Shown piece by piece: positions 8,276-16,655 of a stretch of DNA of 64,000 nucleotides (position 1 is the first letter of the stretch; each line of letters begins with the position of its first letter). The DNA is from Flavivirga abyssicola (GTDB taxonomy: Bacteria > Bacteroidota > Bacteroidia > Flavobacteriales > Flavobacteriaceae): assembly GCF_030540775.2 (NCBI RefSeq), contig NZ_CP141266.1, positions 1,785,001-1,849,000 of the forward strand. The letters run 5' to 3'. A program made the translations under genes and the position numbers. A model generated the notes under the pieces. The model was not told where the DNA came from. It ran no database searches and saw only the letters and a list, made by a program, of their open reading frames with translations.

Positions 8276-9883
8276 TTATTTAGACATTTTAGATGCCATA
8301 ATTAATGCGTTATATGCATTAACCATTTTAGATGATTTTGATATATCAGCAAAAGGTCTTACATCTTCAGTATTTCCACCAACAACCACTTTTGTTTTTA
8401 CAGCTAAACCAGAATCCATAAGTATTTGCTTTACTTGGGCAGCACTTAATTTTGGATAATAAGAACGAATTAATGCAGCAACACCAGCAACAGCTGGAGC
8501 AGCCATAGAAGTTCCTCCTTTAGTATCGTATTCGTTTTCTGGTGTTGTAGAATATACTTTAGCTCCAGGAGCAAAAACATCTACGTTTTGTTTTCCGTAG
8601 TTAGAAAAACCAGCAACTAATCCAGAACCATATTTTGGAGCTAAAGCACCAACTCTAATATAAGTATCTGAAACTTCTTGACCATTTACATTATCGTCAG
8701 GGAAATTAGGTTCTGTATCAACGTCTTTACTATCATTTCCTGCTGCGTGTACAAAAAGGACATCTTTTTTCCCTGCATAAGCTATAGCGTCACGTACCCA
8801 GTCACTATGCGGTGAGTAGCTTTTACCAAAACTTCCGTTTATAATTTGTGCACCATTATCTACAGCATACCTAATAGCCAGAGCAACATCTTTATCATAT
8901 TCATCTCCGTTTGGTACCGTTCTTATACTCATAATAGCCACATTATTTGCCACGCCATTGGCGCCTTTACCGTTATTGCGTTCTGCAGCAATAATACCCG
9001 CTACGTGTGTACCATGACTTTCACTTTTCTTAACTGGCTTTACATTGCCATTACCATAAGATGTGGTCGATAAATCGTTTGGATCGTCACCGGTAACACG
9101 TCCTTTAAATGTTTTATTTAAGTTATAGTTTAATCTGTCGTTAATACTTTCCAGACCATTTGAGATTTCTTTTTTAGCATCTGCCAAAGAATCCATACCA
9201 TTACTAAACATGTATTGGGCTACTTGTACAGCTTGTTTAAGAGTATCATCGTCTGTTTTAATAGCATTAACATCTTCTTTAGTGTAGTCTTTTTTCCCAA
9301 AGTGTTTTGTTAGGGCATCATCCGCAGATTTTATTTGTTGGAAAATCTGTTCGTAGTTTCCTTTATAGCCTGCGTATTTTTGATATTCTTTATCGTACTC
9401 AGATAGTGCTCTGCTATAATCCGGATTGCTTGTGTCGCCAGCTGCCAAAATTCTAACAAACTCTAATTGTTCATCATATCCATCACCTAAAAAGTTCCAT
9501 CCATGTATATCATCTACGTAACCATTACCATCATCATCTTTTCCATTGTTAGGCTTCTCTTTTGTATTTGTCCATAACACATCGTCCAAATCTTCATGGT
9601 CAATATCAATTCCAGAATCTATAACAGCTACAATAACTTTTTTACCTTTTTTGTTTTTAATAATTTCAGCATAAGCTTTATCAACACTCATTCCGGGAAT
9701 GGTATCCTTTACCAAATCTAAATGCCCCCAATTGTGTTTTTCTGCTTCAGTTAATTCTGAAACTTTTAATGGTGTATTATCAATATTTTCAACAGGTGTT
9801 GCCAGTATTTCTGCTGTTCCACCGCATCCTGAGATTAGTATAGCTGCAAAAGCAGAAGCTGTTATTGTCTTAAGTGTTCTCAT
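8276..9883 (-). CDS. S8 family serine peptidase (subtilisin-like), lipoprotein
   Basis: 535 aa. Catalytic triad: Asp in VIDSGIDIDHED (~88), His in SHGTHVAGI (~286), Ser in GGTSMAAPAVAGVAAL (~454). A Ca-binding-like DDDGNGYVDD loop follows the Asp motif. The region between Asp and His carries a ~150-residue insertion of charged helices, typical of Bacteroidota subtilases. The lipobox LISGCGG gives Cys20, so this is a surface or periplasmic lipoprotein; no type IX sorting domain is seen. Divergent in spacing from the M1 gene but on the same strand, with the long palindrome between them. Confidence 0.93.
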   Translation of the reverse strand: MRTLKTITASAFAAILISGCGGTAEILATPVENIDNTPLKVSELTEAEKHNWGHLDLVKDTIPGMSVDKAYAEIIKNKKGKKVIVAVIDSGIDIDHEDLDDVLWTNTKEKPNNGKDDDGNGYVDDIHGWNFLGDGYDEQLEFVRILAAGDTSNPDYSRALSEYDKEYQKYAGYKGNYEQIFQQIKSADDALTKHFGKKDYTKEDVNAIKTDDDTLKQAVQVAQYMFSNGMDSLADAKKEISNGLESINDRLNYNLNKTFKGRVTGDDPNDLSTTSYGNGNVKPVKKSESHGTHVAGIIAAERNNGKGANGVANNVAIMSIRTVPNGDEYDKDVALAIRYAVDNGAQIINGSFGKSYSPHSDWVRDAIAYAGKKDVLFVHAAGNDSKDVDTEPNFPDDNVNGQEVSDTYIRVGALAPKYGSGLVAGFSNYGKQNVDVFAPGAKVYSTTPENEYDTKGGTSMAAPAVAGVAALIRSYYPKLSAAQVKQILMDSGLAVKTKVVVGGNTEDVRPFADISKSSKMVNAYNALIMASKMSK

Positions 9884-9915
9884 ACTATAGTCTTAAATTT
9901 TAGTCTTAAATTATT

Positions 9916-10776
9916 TTAATTAAATATTTCCTGGGTTGTATGTATGTTTTTAAGTCGAATACCTTTTTCGGTCTTTTCTACGGTAATAATTTCATTATGA
10001 GCATCGTGCTCTAAAAACAAGTAATAATTATTATCGGCCGCGATGTTAAGGAATTTTTCTTTTTCATTAAGTGATAATAAGGGTCTGGTATCGTAGCCCA
10101 TAATATAGGGAAGAGGTAAGTGCCCAACAGTAGGTAATAAATCTGCCATAAAAGCAATGGTTTTATCTTTATATTTAATAAGTGGAATCATTTGTTTATC
10201 GGTATGACCGTTAGCAAAAAAGATATCGAAACCGAGTTCTGAATTTTTAAGTAAATCGTCTTGTGGAAGCGATGCGAATTTTAATTGTCCGCTTTCTTCT
10301 ATAGGGATAATATTTTCTTTTAAAAAAGATGCTTTTTCACGTCTATTGGGTTGAGTAGCCCACAGCCAATGATCTTTATTACTCCAAAAGTGTGCATTTT
10401 TAAAGGCAGGTTCGTAACCTGTTTTATCTTTATTCCATTGAATACTCCCTCCGCAATGATCAAAATGTAAATGTGTTAAAAAAACATCGGTAATATCGTC
10501 CTGATGAAACCCATGAGCCTTAAGGGAGCCTTCTAAAGTATGATTTCCCCAAAGATGATAGTAACCAAAAAACTTTTCAGATTGTTTATTACCCATACCA
10601 TTATCTATTAATATGAGTCTGTTACCGTCCTCAATAAGCAAACAACGTGTTGTAAGCTCAATCATATTATTAGCATCGGCAGGGTTCGTTTTTTGCCATA
10701 ATGGCTTGGGTACCACGCCAAACATAGCGCCACCATCAAGTTTTAGGTTACCCGCATTTATGGGAAATAAATTCAT
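9916..10776 (-). CDS. MBL-fold metallo-hydrolase
   Basis: 286 aa metallo-beta-lactamase fold. The metal-binding motif HLHFDHCGG (about residues 100-108) is intact, with later ligands in FFANGHTDKQ, AFMADLLPT and LEHDAH. The organisation, with a pre-motif MVIDNGMGNK-like strand (RLILIDNGMGNKQSEKF), is that of lactonase/hydrolase-type members acting on small esters or thioesters; the substrate cannot be named. No signal peptide, so it is cytoplasmic. It is separated from the S8 gene by 32 bases and could be cotranscribed with it. Confidence 0.88.
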   Translation of the reverse strand: MNLFPINAGNLKLDGGAMFGVVPKPLWQKTNPADANNMIELTTRCLLIEDGNRLILIDNGMGNKQSEKFFGYYHLWGNHTLEGSLKAHGFHQDDITDVFLTHLHFDHCGGSIQWNKDKTGYEPAFKNAHFWSNKDHWLWATQPNRREKASFLKENIIPIEESGQLKFASLPQDDLLKNSELGFDIFFANGHTDKQMIPLIKYKDKTIAFMADLLPTVGHLPLPYIMGYDTRPLLSLNEKEKFLNIAADNNYYLFLEHDAHNEIITVEKTEKGIRLKNIHTTQEIFN

Positions 10777-10855
10777 AGATGGTAAAATTAAACAAATCGC
10801 AATAAAAAGACTTGTTTGTTAAGGATTTATTAAGAAAAATTCCATAAATAATTTA

Positions 10856-10884
10856 TTGAATGAAAAAGTTTTGTGGTAATTTTG
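10856..10884 (+). promoter_or_regulatory. Bacteroidota-type promoter (TTG-N18-TAATTTTG)
   Basis: TTG at 10856-10858, an 18-base spacer and TAATTTTG at 10877-10884 match the Bacteroidota housekeeping consensus (TTTG / TAnnTTTG). It would start transcription about 20 bases before the TTG codon at 10911 and drive the metal-uptake genes that follow. Confidence 0.65.
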
Positions 10885-10910
10885 CATGCTACATCTAATT
10901 AGTATATTAA

Positions 10911-11285
10911 TTGAAACTATATCCGTTTATTTTATTTTTTGCTTTCGCCTTAAGGCCTGCATATAATATTGGGTATGTAGCATATTTTCAATTAAACATA
11001 GATTATATTATTGAAACCTATTGTGTTAATAAGGAAAAACCAGAGTTACAATGTAATGGTAAATGCCATTTAGCAAATCAATTAGCTGTAAATTCAATTG
11101 ATGACACAGAAGATCCATCCTTTTTAGACTCCATATTCGAAGCGTTTATTCCTGTTTATTTTCATAAAAACACATCTCATTTTTCTGTAGCACAGTTCTT
11201 TATTTCGTTTAAAAATAATTGGAGCTACCACAATACGTTTACTACTATAGTTAAAGATATTTTAATTCCGCCGCCTCAGGTGTAA
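10911..11285 (+). CDS. Small CxxxC protein upstream of a TonB receptor
   Basis: 124 aa, start codon TTG. N-terminal hydrophobic segment (MKLYPFILFFAFALRPAYN), then a conserved-looking LQCNGKCHLANQL motif with a CxxxC pair and adjacent His. The C-terminal half is aromatic and ends in a PPPQV tail. Similar short proteins with a CNGKCHL motif are found in Bacteroidota near TonB receptors; their function is not established. The motif could bind a metal (copper, iron or heme) or form a redox disulfide. It is probably exported or membrane-anchored. First gene of a set with the TonB receptor and PepSY protein. Confidence 0.7.
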   Translation: MKLYPFILFFAFALRPAYNIGYVAYFQLNIDYIIETYCVNKEKPELQCNGKCHLANQLAVNSIDDTEDPSFLDSIFEAFIPVYFHKNTSHFSVAQFFISFKNNWSYHNTFTTIVKDILIPPPQV

Positions 11286-11363
11286 TACTTCTTTTTTAGA
11301 CTTTTTATAATTTATATCTGGTTTAATCAGGTATGGCTCAACATCATTATTTAAAGATTAAAT

Positions 11364-11440
11364 AAATGTCTGTCTGAGCGCAGTCGAAGACATTAAGCCT
11401 ATGTTTTAATAGCATTTCTACTGTGCTCAATGTGACACAG
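11364..11440. repeat. Dispersed palindromic intergenic element
   Basis: Contains tgagcgcagtcgaagacatt, the same word as at 8160-8220 and 15515, with a degenerate second arm (ctgtgctcaatgtgacacag). It occupies the 294-base gap between the CxxxC gene and the TonB receptor. No ORF is visible in the gap. Confidence 0.5.
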
Positions 11441-11579
11441 AATATACCTATTTAAATTAATGACATTGAGATATAGTAAGTCTATTCAATAAATTAAATG
11501 TTATTAGATATAATTCGTATGGTTTTATTAATCATGTGTTGGTTATATCCAATATTTAAAATATTAATTAAAGCTACAA

Positions 11580-13919
11580 ATGAAAAACATATTAGTGCTT
11601 GCAACTTTATTTGCAAGTTTGTGCGTGTATGCGCAAAACAAATACAACGGAAAAGTTGTAGATGTTAATAATCAGCCATTGGCACAAGCCACCATCCAGT
11701 CTCAAATTAATTTGCAAAATGCGGTTGTTTCAAGTGGTAATGGCGAATTTTCAATTTCCTTAGAAGCCAATACTCCTGTTATTGTAAAATTTATAGGTTA
11801 TAAAACAGTAACCAAAACATTATCAAAAGGAGATAACATCATTGTTCTTGTTTATGATGATGAGACTTTGGAAGAAGTTGTTATTTCTGCCAGTAGAGAA
11901 ACTCAAAAACGAAGAGAAGTCCCGGCTTCTATTTCGGTAATATCATCTAAATATATTTCAGAAACTAAGGCGCTGGGAATAGATCAATTAGTAAATGATG
12001 TTCCAGGAGTTTTAATGTCTACGTCCAGATCAGCCAGTAACGAGCAACATTTTATGTCTGTGCGTTCTCCAATATCTACAAAATCGTTGTTTTTATATGT
12101 TGAGGACGGATTACCAATTCGTCCAACAGCCGTTTTTAATCACAATGCACTTTTAGAAATGAATGATGTGGCTTTTGATCGTTTAGAAGTTTTAAAAGGT
12201 CCTGCATCCAGTATTTATGGAAGTGAAGCCATTGGAGGGAGTTTTAACTTTATTACTAAAAACCCAACTAGGGATTTTTCAGGACATGCCGGATTTCAAA
12301 TTAACGATATGGGTTTAACGCGCTATGAATTAGAGTTGTCTAAGTACGCTGGCAAAAATGTTGGTTTTTATGTTGGTGCACAGTCTACAAAGCGTAAAGA
12401 TGGCCATGTAGAGCATAGTGATTATGAAAAATTTGCGTTGACATTTAAAAATGTAAACCATCTGTCATCAAGGTTAAACTGGACTAATGTATTCGATATT
12501 ATTGATTACCGATCAGACATGGCAGGATCTATAAGCGAAGCCGATTATTCTGGAGGTAATTATGAAAGCGATCAAACTTTTACCAAACGAGAAGCTTTTT
12601 CTTTTAGGTTTAGAAGTACCTTAGATAAAATCTGGAATGCTAATAATAAAACGGCTTTCAACTTTGTTTTTAGAAAAAATGAGATGGGGCAAACGCCATC
12701 GTACCGGATTAGACAGTTTAGAAATAGCGGACAGTTAACAGGTTTTGGAAGTGGAGAAGTTAATGAAAATTCATTTTCAAGTTATGTTGGTTTGGTGCAA
12801 CATAAAGTAGATTTCGATTTTGCAAATTCTTCCTTAATTGTAGGGTCTTCGATAGACTATTCTCCACAAGAATATGTAGCCGAAACAATTTCAGTAAGGG
12901 TTGATACGGCTACAGGTCAAAATACAGGCTACACATTAAATTCTGGTGATTATATTCTTAATTATGATGCCAGTATTTTAAATTATGCGGGCTATTTTCA
13001 ATATGAAATTAACCCAGCCGAAAAATTGAAACTAACAGCATCTTTACGGTATGATGGTTTTGAGTATGACTATAATAATTTAGTTGATGGCGTTGCTGGA
13101 CCTAAAGATTCTAAAAACACATACAGCAATGTATCTCCAAAATTAGGAGCAAATTATAATCTGTCTGAAAAATTAGGACTGTATGCTAATTATTCAAACG
13201 GGTTTACGCCACCGCAAACGTCTACCCTATACCGTAACAGTTTTGTTGGTGTTGGTGGCGATGTATTTGATTTAAAACCGAGCAGTTACGATAACTTTGA
13301 GCTAGGAACTTATATTAGGCCATCAAAGACCTTAAAGGCAGACATGGCTTTATATCTTTTAGAAGGCAAGAATACGCTTATTACTTTACGTGATGAAAAT
13401 GATGAGTTTTTTAATGCCAATGCAGGTAAAACACGTTCGTTTGGTATTGAATATGGTATTAAATACAATCCCATTGAAGGATTAACCATTAGCCATAACG
13501 GAAGCTTTGCAAAGCATGAATACATTGATTTCTTTGATAGAGGTGTCGATTATTCAGATACCGATAGAGAAACAGCACCACAGCTTTTAGGAACTTCTAA
13601 AATTACTTTTAAACCACAGGCAGTAAAAGGGCTTTTATTAAGTGTTACTCATGAGATGGTTGGTAAGTATAACACCAGTTTTGAAAATCAAGTTGATAAT
13701 GGCGATGGTACTTTTGATACTGCTGTTTACGATGGTCATCATGTGTTTAATACTTTGATGTCTTATAACACAAAACATTTTGAAGTTTGGGCACATATGC
13801 TAAATATCTTTGATGAGCTGTATGCTGCCAGAGCAAGTTACAATAGATTTAGAAGTGAAAACAGCTATACCATTGGTAACCCAAGAGCTTTTCATTTTGG
13901 AGTAAATTATAAATTTTAA
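11580..13919 (+). CDS. TonB-dependent receptor with CarboxypepD_reg-like N-domain
   Basis: 779 aa outer-membrane transporter. A signal peptide ends at YAQ (~residue 19), then a carboxypeptidase-regulatory-like beta domain (YNGKVVDVNNQPLAQATI). The plug follows (EEVVISASRETQKRREVPAS, DVPGVLM, RLEVLKGPASSIYGSEAIGG), and then a beta barrel ending in an aromatic NYKF terminus. It takes up a large or scarce substrate using TonB energy. The neighbouring PepSY-TM protein points to ferric siderophore or other metal uptake rather than glycan uptake, and there is no SusD partner. Confidence 0.93.
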   Translation: MKNILVLATLFASLCVYAQNKYNGKVVDVNNQPLAQATIQSQINLQNAVVSSGNGEFSISLEANTPVIVKFIGYKTVTKTLSKGDNIIVLVYDDETLEEVVISASRETQKRREVPASISVISSKYISETKALGIDQLVNDVPGVLMSTSRSASNEQHFMSVRSPISTKSLFLYVEDGLPIRPTAVFNHNALLEMNDVAFDRLEVLKGPASSIYGSEAIGGSFNFITKNPTRDFSGHAGFQINDMGLTRYELELSKYAGKNVGFYVGAQSTKRKDGHVEHSDYEKFALTFKNVNHLSSRLNWTNVFDIIDYRSDMAGSISEADYSGGNYESDQTFTKREAFSFRFRSTLDKIWNANNKTAFNFVFRKNEMGQTPSYRIRQFRNSGQLTGFGSGEVNENSFSSYVGLVQHKVDFDFANSSLIVGSSIDYSPQEYVAETISVRVDTATGQNTGYTLNSGDYILNYDASILNYAGYFQYEINPAEKLKLTASLRYDGFEYDYNNLVDGVAGPKDSKNTYSNVSPKLGANYNLSEKLGLYANYSNGFTPPQTSTLYRNSFVGVGGDVFDLKPSSYDNFELGTYIRPSKTLKADMALYLLEGKNTLITLRDENDEFFNANAGKTRSFGIEYGIKYNPIEGLTISHNGSFAKHEYIDFFDRGVDYSDTDRETAPQLLGTSKITFKPQAVKGLLLSVTHEMVGKYNTSFENQVDNGDGTFDTAVYDGHHVFNTLMSYNTKHFEVWAHMLNIFDELYAARASYNRFRSENSYTIGNPRAFHFGVNYKF

Positions 13920-13922
13920 TAT

Positions 13923-14055
13923 TGAGAGGATGTTTAATGTGTGTCATTGCGAAGGAGGTACGACTGCGGCAATCTGCTTGTTGTTAAACAGGTTGCCTCT
14001 TTAAAGAGATTCTTCGCTTCGCTCTGAATGACATCCATTAAACACCCTCTTTTAA
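13923..14055. repeat. Dispersed palindrome (gtcattgcgaag ... cttcgctctgaatgac type)
   Basis: Outer arms atgtttaatg/cattaaaca and inner arms gtcattgcgaag / cttcgctctgaatgac make a long imperfect hairpin between the TonB receptor and the PepSY gene. Related sequence occurs at 15349-15545, and half of it at 22926-22953 and 26140-26169. Confidence 0.65.
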
Positions 14056-14067
14056 CCCTTTTAAACC

Positions 14068-15333
14068 ATGTTTAAAAAAGATAATAAATTAAATCAATGG
14101 CTTTGGAAATGGCACTTTATTGCAGGCATTATTTCTTTACCGTTTGTGATTCTTTTAGCCGTTACAGGGGGTATCTATTTGTTTAAAGATACTTATGAAG
14201 CTCCAAAGCAAGCACATATAAAGGTTGTTGAGGTTGAAGGCAAAGCCATGTCATATCAAGAGCAATGGCAATTGGCAAAACCATCATTACACAAAGCGCC
14301 TAATACGATGGTGATTCCTACGGAAGCTAATCAGGCGACAGCATTTACTTCGGGAATGTTTAGCCATAAAAACAGTGTGTATGTAAATCCATATAAAGGT
14401 GAAGTTACCGGACATATTAGTCCTAAGGATTCCAATATGCATACCGTTAGAAAGTTACATGGTGAATTGCTGTTGGGTAAGTTTGGTACAAAAATCGTAG
14501 AACTTATTGCCAGCTGGCTTTTTGTATTAATCATTACAGGTATTTATGTGTTTTGGCCTAGTAAAAAGGAAGGTATTAAAGGCTTTTTTAGAGTGCGTTT
14601 TAAACAAGGAAAACGCATCCTTTTTAGAGACTTGCATGCCGTGTTTGGGTTTTGGATTTCTGTTTTGTTACTCATGACCTTAGCTGGAGGCATGCCCTGG
14701 ACAGACGTTTTTGGAGATAGTTTTAAATGGGTGCAAGGGGTTACCAACACTGGGTTTCCTAAAACCTGGGATGCCAGAGGTTTAAAATCGAATGTGGATG
14801 GTAACGCTATTTCTTTAGATGAGATGGTAACGCTTGCAAAAGCTATAGATTTAAAAGGTGAAGTTAGTATTGGGCTTCCAAAAGATGAAAACGGCGTGTA
14901 CAGTATTTTCAATACAACATTCGATTTGGGAGCGCAGAAACGTTTTCATTTCGACCAATATTCGGGAAAACAATTAGCAAATCATAATTGGGAAGATGTT
15001 GGTATTTTAATGCGAGGCCGTATGTGGTTTATGGCCTTTCATCAAGGGCAATTTGGCACCTGGAATTGGATTTTAATGATAGCTGTTGCCATATTATTAG
15101 CTTTTATAGCCATGGCAGCATTAATATCTTATTTAAAGCGTAAACCAGCTAAAAAATGGGGAACACCCAAAGTACCTGCACAGTTTAAAGTGGGTTATGG
15201 CGTTATGGCTTTAATTGTTTTACTTGGTATTGTATTTCCGTTGTTTGGAATAAGTGTATTGGTTATAGCTTTTGTGGAGTATTTTAGGAATAGGAACAAG
15301 AAAAAAACAAGTACAGGTTTAGATATAAAATGA
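14068..15333 (+). CDS. PepSY-associated TM-helix protein (probable siderophore/metal reductase)
   Basis: 421 aa inner-membrane protein. Membrane segments: FHFIAGIISLPFVILLAV-like near residues 15-40, VELIASWLFVLIITGIYVF (~150-170), FGFWISVLLLMTLAGG (~195-212), WILMIAVAILLAFIAMAAL (~340-360) and VMALIVLLGIVFPLFG near the end. Two PepSY-like loops lie between, and His residues next to the helices could bind heme (LHGELL, LHAVFGF). Members of this family sit beside ferric siderophore receptors and are thought to reduce or release iron in the periplasm. Same direction as the TonB receptor and 148 bases behind it. Confidence 0.85.
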   Translation: MFKKDNKLNQWLWKWHFIAGIISLPFVILLAVTGGIYLFKDTYEAPKQAHIKVVEVEGKAMSYQEQWQLAKPSLHKAPNTMVIPTEANQATAFTSGMFSHKNSVYVNPYKGEVTGHISPKDSNMHTVRKLHGELLLGKFGTKIVELIASWLFVLIITGIYVFWPSKKEGIKGFFRVRFKQGKRILFRDLHAVFGFWISVLLLMTLAGGMPWTDVFGDSFKWVQGVTNTGFPKTWDARGLKSNVDGNAISLDEMVTLAKAIDLKGEVSIGLPKDENGVYSIFNTTFDLGAQKRFHFDQYSGKQLANHNWEDVGILMRGRMWFMAFHQGQFGTWNWILMIAVAILLAFIAMAALISYLKRKPAKKWGTPKVPAQFKVGYGVMALIVLLGIVFPLFGISVLVIAFVEYFRNRNKKKTSTGLDIK

Positions 15334-15348
15334 AGAGGTCTAAAGTTT

Positions 15349-15546
15349 AGTGTCATTGCGAAGGAGGCACGACTGTGGCAATCTGTTTAATTTTACGTTT
15401 AAATTTAAAAGATTCCCACATTTCGATTACGCCCAGTGCAGGTAGATAAACTCCTCAGAACAACTGAAGAATCTAACATTGTTTATTATTATGAGATTCT
15501 TCGCTATAGCCTGTACTGAGCGCAGTCGAAGTACTCTTAATGACAC
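15349..15546. repeat. Cluster of dispersed palindrome units
   Basis: Combines gtcattgcgaaggaggcacg (as at 13943), gagattcttcgctatag and ctgagcgcagtcgaagta (as at 11375). Arms pair as gtgtcatt/aatgacac. It fills the space between two convergent genes and contains no ORF. Confidence 0.55.
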
Positions 15547-15548
15547 TT

Positions 15549-15592
15549 AAAAAAGAGCCAAAAACATTTTAATTCGAAATGTAATTTGGCTC
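15549..15592 (-). terminator. Terminator of the 110-aa hypothetical gene
   Basis: Stem gagccaaa...tttggctc with inner paired A/T-rich arms (acatttt / aaatgt). Read on the minus strand it is followed by TTTTTT. It overlaps the stop codon of the gene that begins at 15924. Confidence 0.75.
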
Positions 15593-15924
15593 TAGCTATC
15601 AACACCTAGTACTTTATTGGCCTTAACGCATTGGTCAATGTTTTCAATAATCATAATTTCTGTAATCAATTCCCTGTTGTTATAATATGTTTGTGGAAGC
15701 TTCTCAAAGAACGCATCGAAATACTTTTTCTCTAAAATATCGATTTCTATATCGTGGTTTTTACACAGGTACATGATAGTGATAATCTTTAGCCCCGTTA
15801 TACAATGTTTTACGACGCCATCTGCTAACCCAGAGCTGTTCAGCAACGAAATAAGCGTAACTATAACGGCATAGGGCGGCATTGCAAAAGTATCTGGCAA
15901 TAAATCGGCTACTGTTTTTTCCAT
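15592..15924 (-). CDS. Hypothetical protein, 110 aa
   Basis: I do not recognise a family. The protein starts MEKTVADLLPDTFAMPPYA, has a moderately hydrophobic middle (VIVTLISLLNSSGL; LKIITIMYLCK) and a charged C-terminal helix region. It is not clearly membrane-bound. Evidence that it is real: a clean ATG, a strong terminator at its end and a 16-base palindrome 60 bases upstream (15984-15999) that could be an operator. It stands alone between repeat DNA and the structured RNA candidate. Confidence 0.55.
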   Translation of the reverse strand: MEKTVADLLPDTFAMPPYAVIVTLISLLNSSGLADGVVKHCITGLKIITIMYLCKNHDIEIDILEKKYFDAFFEKLPQTYYNNRELITEIMIIENIDQCVKANKVLGVDS

Positions 15925-15983
15925 AGCAATACATGTTACTTTTTAATTGGTTAGTAAAATTTAAAGTTTAGTTGCCTAAAACA

Positions 15984-15999
15984 TGAGGTAAATACCTCA
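15984..15999. promoter_or_regulatory. 16-base palindrome upstream of the 110-aa gene
   Basis: tgaggtaaatacctca is an inverted repeat (7-base arms around AA). It lies 60 bases before the ATG at 15924 and just before the structured RNA element, so it could control either one. Confidence 0.4.
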
Positions 16000-16029
16000 C
16001 TATAGCCTATAATGTATGGAAACAAAAAA

Positions 16030-16160
16030 GGCGTGGAACTCAACTTAACGGAAAGAGGTACTGGTATACCCTGCAAACGATAAGAGAGCCCACGCCTAGG
16101 TCGTGAGCCAATCTACTTATCACCTCGTTTGCAAAAAAATTACCAGTTTTCTTTCCGAGA
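16030..16160. ncRNA. Rod-shaped structured RNA candidate (6S-like?)
   Basis: Four successive arm pairs in register build one long interrupted hairpin. cggaaag (16049-16055) pairs with ctttccg (16151-16157), actggta (16060-16066) with taccagt (16141-16147), tgcaaacga (16072-16080) with tcgtttgca (16125-16133), and ataag (16080-16084) with cttat (16116-16120). The largest internal loop is A-rich on one side. In addition ggcgtgg (16030-16036), outside the rod, can pair with cccacgcc (16089-16096) in the apical loop, forming a pseudoknot or an alternative fold. A long rod with an asymmetric internal loop resembles 6S RNA, and a 6S-Flavo class is known in this group, but I cannot confirm the match. 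Strand is undecided: the minus strand ends CCACGCC-TTTTTTG, while a classical terminator on the plus strand follows at 16241-16271. No protein-coding frame fits. Confidence 0.6.
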
Positions 16161-16240
16161 TTCTAAGCAATTGCTTCAATATTTTAAAAGAAGAATTGCA
16201 AAATTATTAATTCTGGGTCTAATATAATAAAAACTTATTA

Positions 16241-16271
16241 ATCGCTGTCTTTAAAGACAGCGATTTTTTTT
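16241..16271 (+). terminator. Strong rho-independent terminator
   Basis: Palindrome atcgctgtct-ttaa-agacagcgat followed by seven T on the plus strand. No plus-strand protein gene precedes it within 900 bases, so it most likely ends a plus-strand RNA that includes the rod structure at 16030-16160. Confidence 0.8.
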
Positions 16272-16309
16272 CAAGAATAAGTCATATTCAAAGACATAAT
16301 AATAAGAAT

Positions 16310-16564
16310 ATGAACAAAAAATATAAAGAAGAAGTTTTAGTCTTATTTGGAAGACGTGTTGCCGAACTAAGATTAGACAAGAAATTAAGCCTTAGAGAGT
16401 TAGCGAAAGAATGTGATTTGGATAACAGTAAAATAAATAAAATTGAGAAAGGTAAAATTAATGTTCAGTTTTATACAGTTTTAGAGCTTGCAGGAGCATT
16501 GAAAGTACATCCTAAGGAATTATTTGATTTCGAACACGAATGGAAAGAGGAAGCTTTTATGTGA
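16310..16564 (+). CDS. XRE-family helix-turn-helix regulator
   Basis: 84 aa, a single Cro/C1-type HTH covering most of the protein: VAELRLDKKLSLRELAKE, then CDLDNSKINKIEKGKINV as the recognition region and a closing helix VLELAGALKVHPKELFDF. Small stand-alone XRE proteins regulate nearby genes or mobile DNA. It lies at the left edge of the repeat-rich accessory island and is transcribed towards it; the target is unknown. Its stop is about 90 bases from the convergent ASCH gene. Confidence 0.88.
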   Translation: MNKKYKEEVLVLFGRRVAELRLDKKLSLRELAKECDLDNSKINKIEKGKINVQFYTVLELAGALKVHPKELFDFEHEWKEEAFM

Positions 16565-16655
16565 TTATACGTTAAAAGTATTTTTCTATAAAATGCTTTT
16601 TTTTCCAATATAGAGCCAATACTTGTTTTTTTCTTACTCTTGCCCCGAAGATTAT

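Noticed and set aside
16030-16160. RNase P RNA, tmRNA or SRP RNA
   Set aside because: None of the conserved core words of these RNAs is recognisable on either strand, and the simple rod fold does not fit RNase P RNA or tmRNA.
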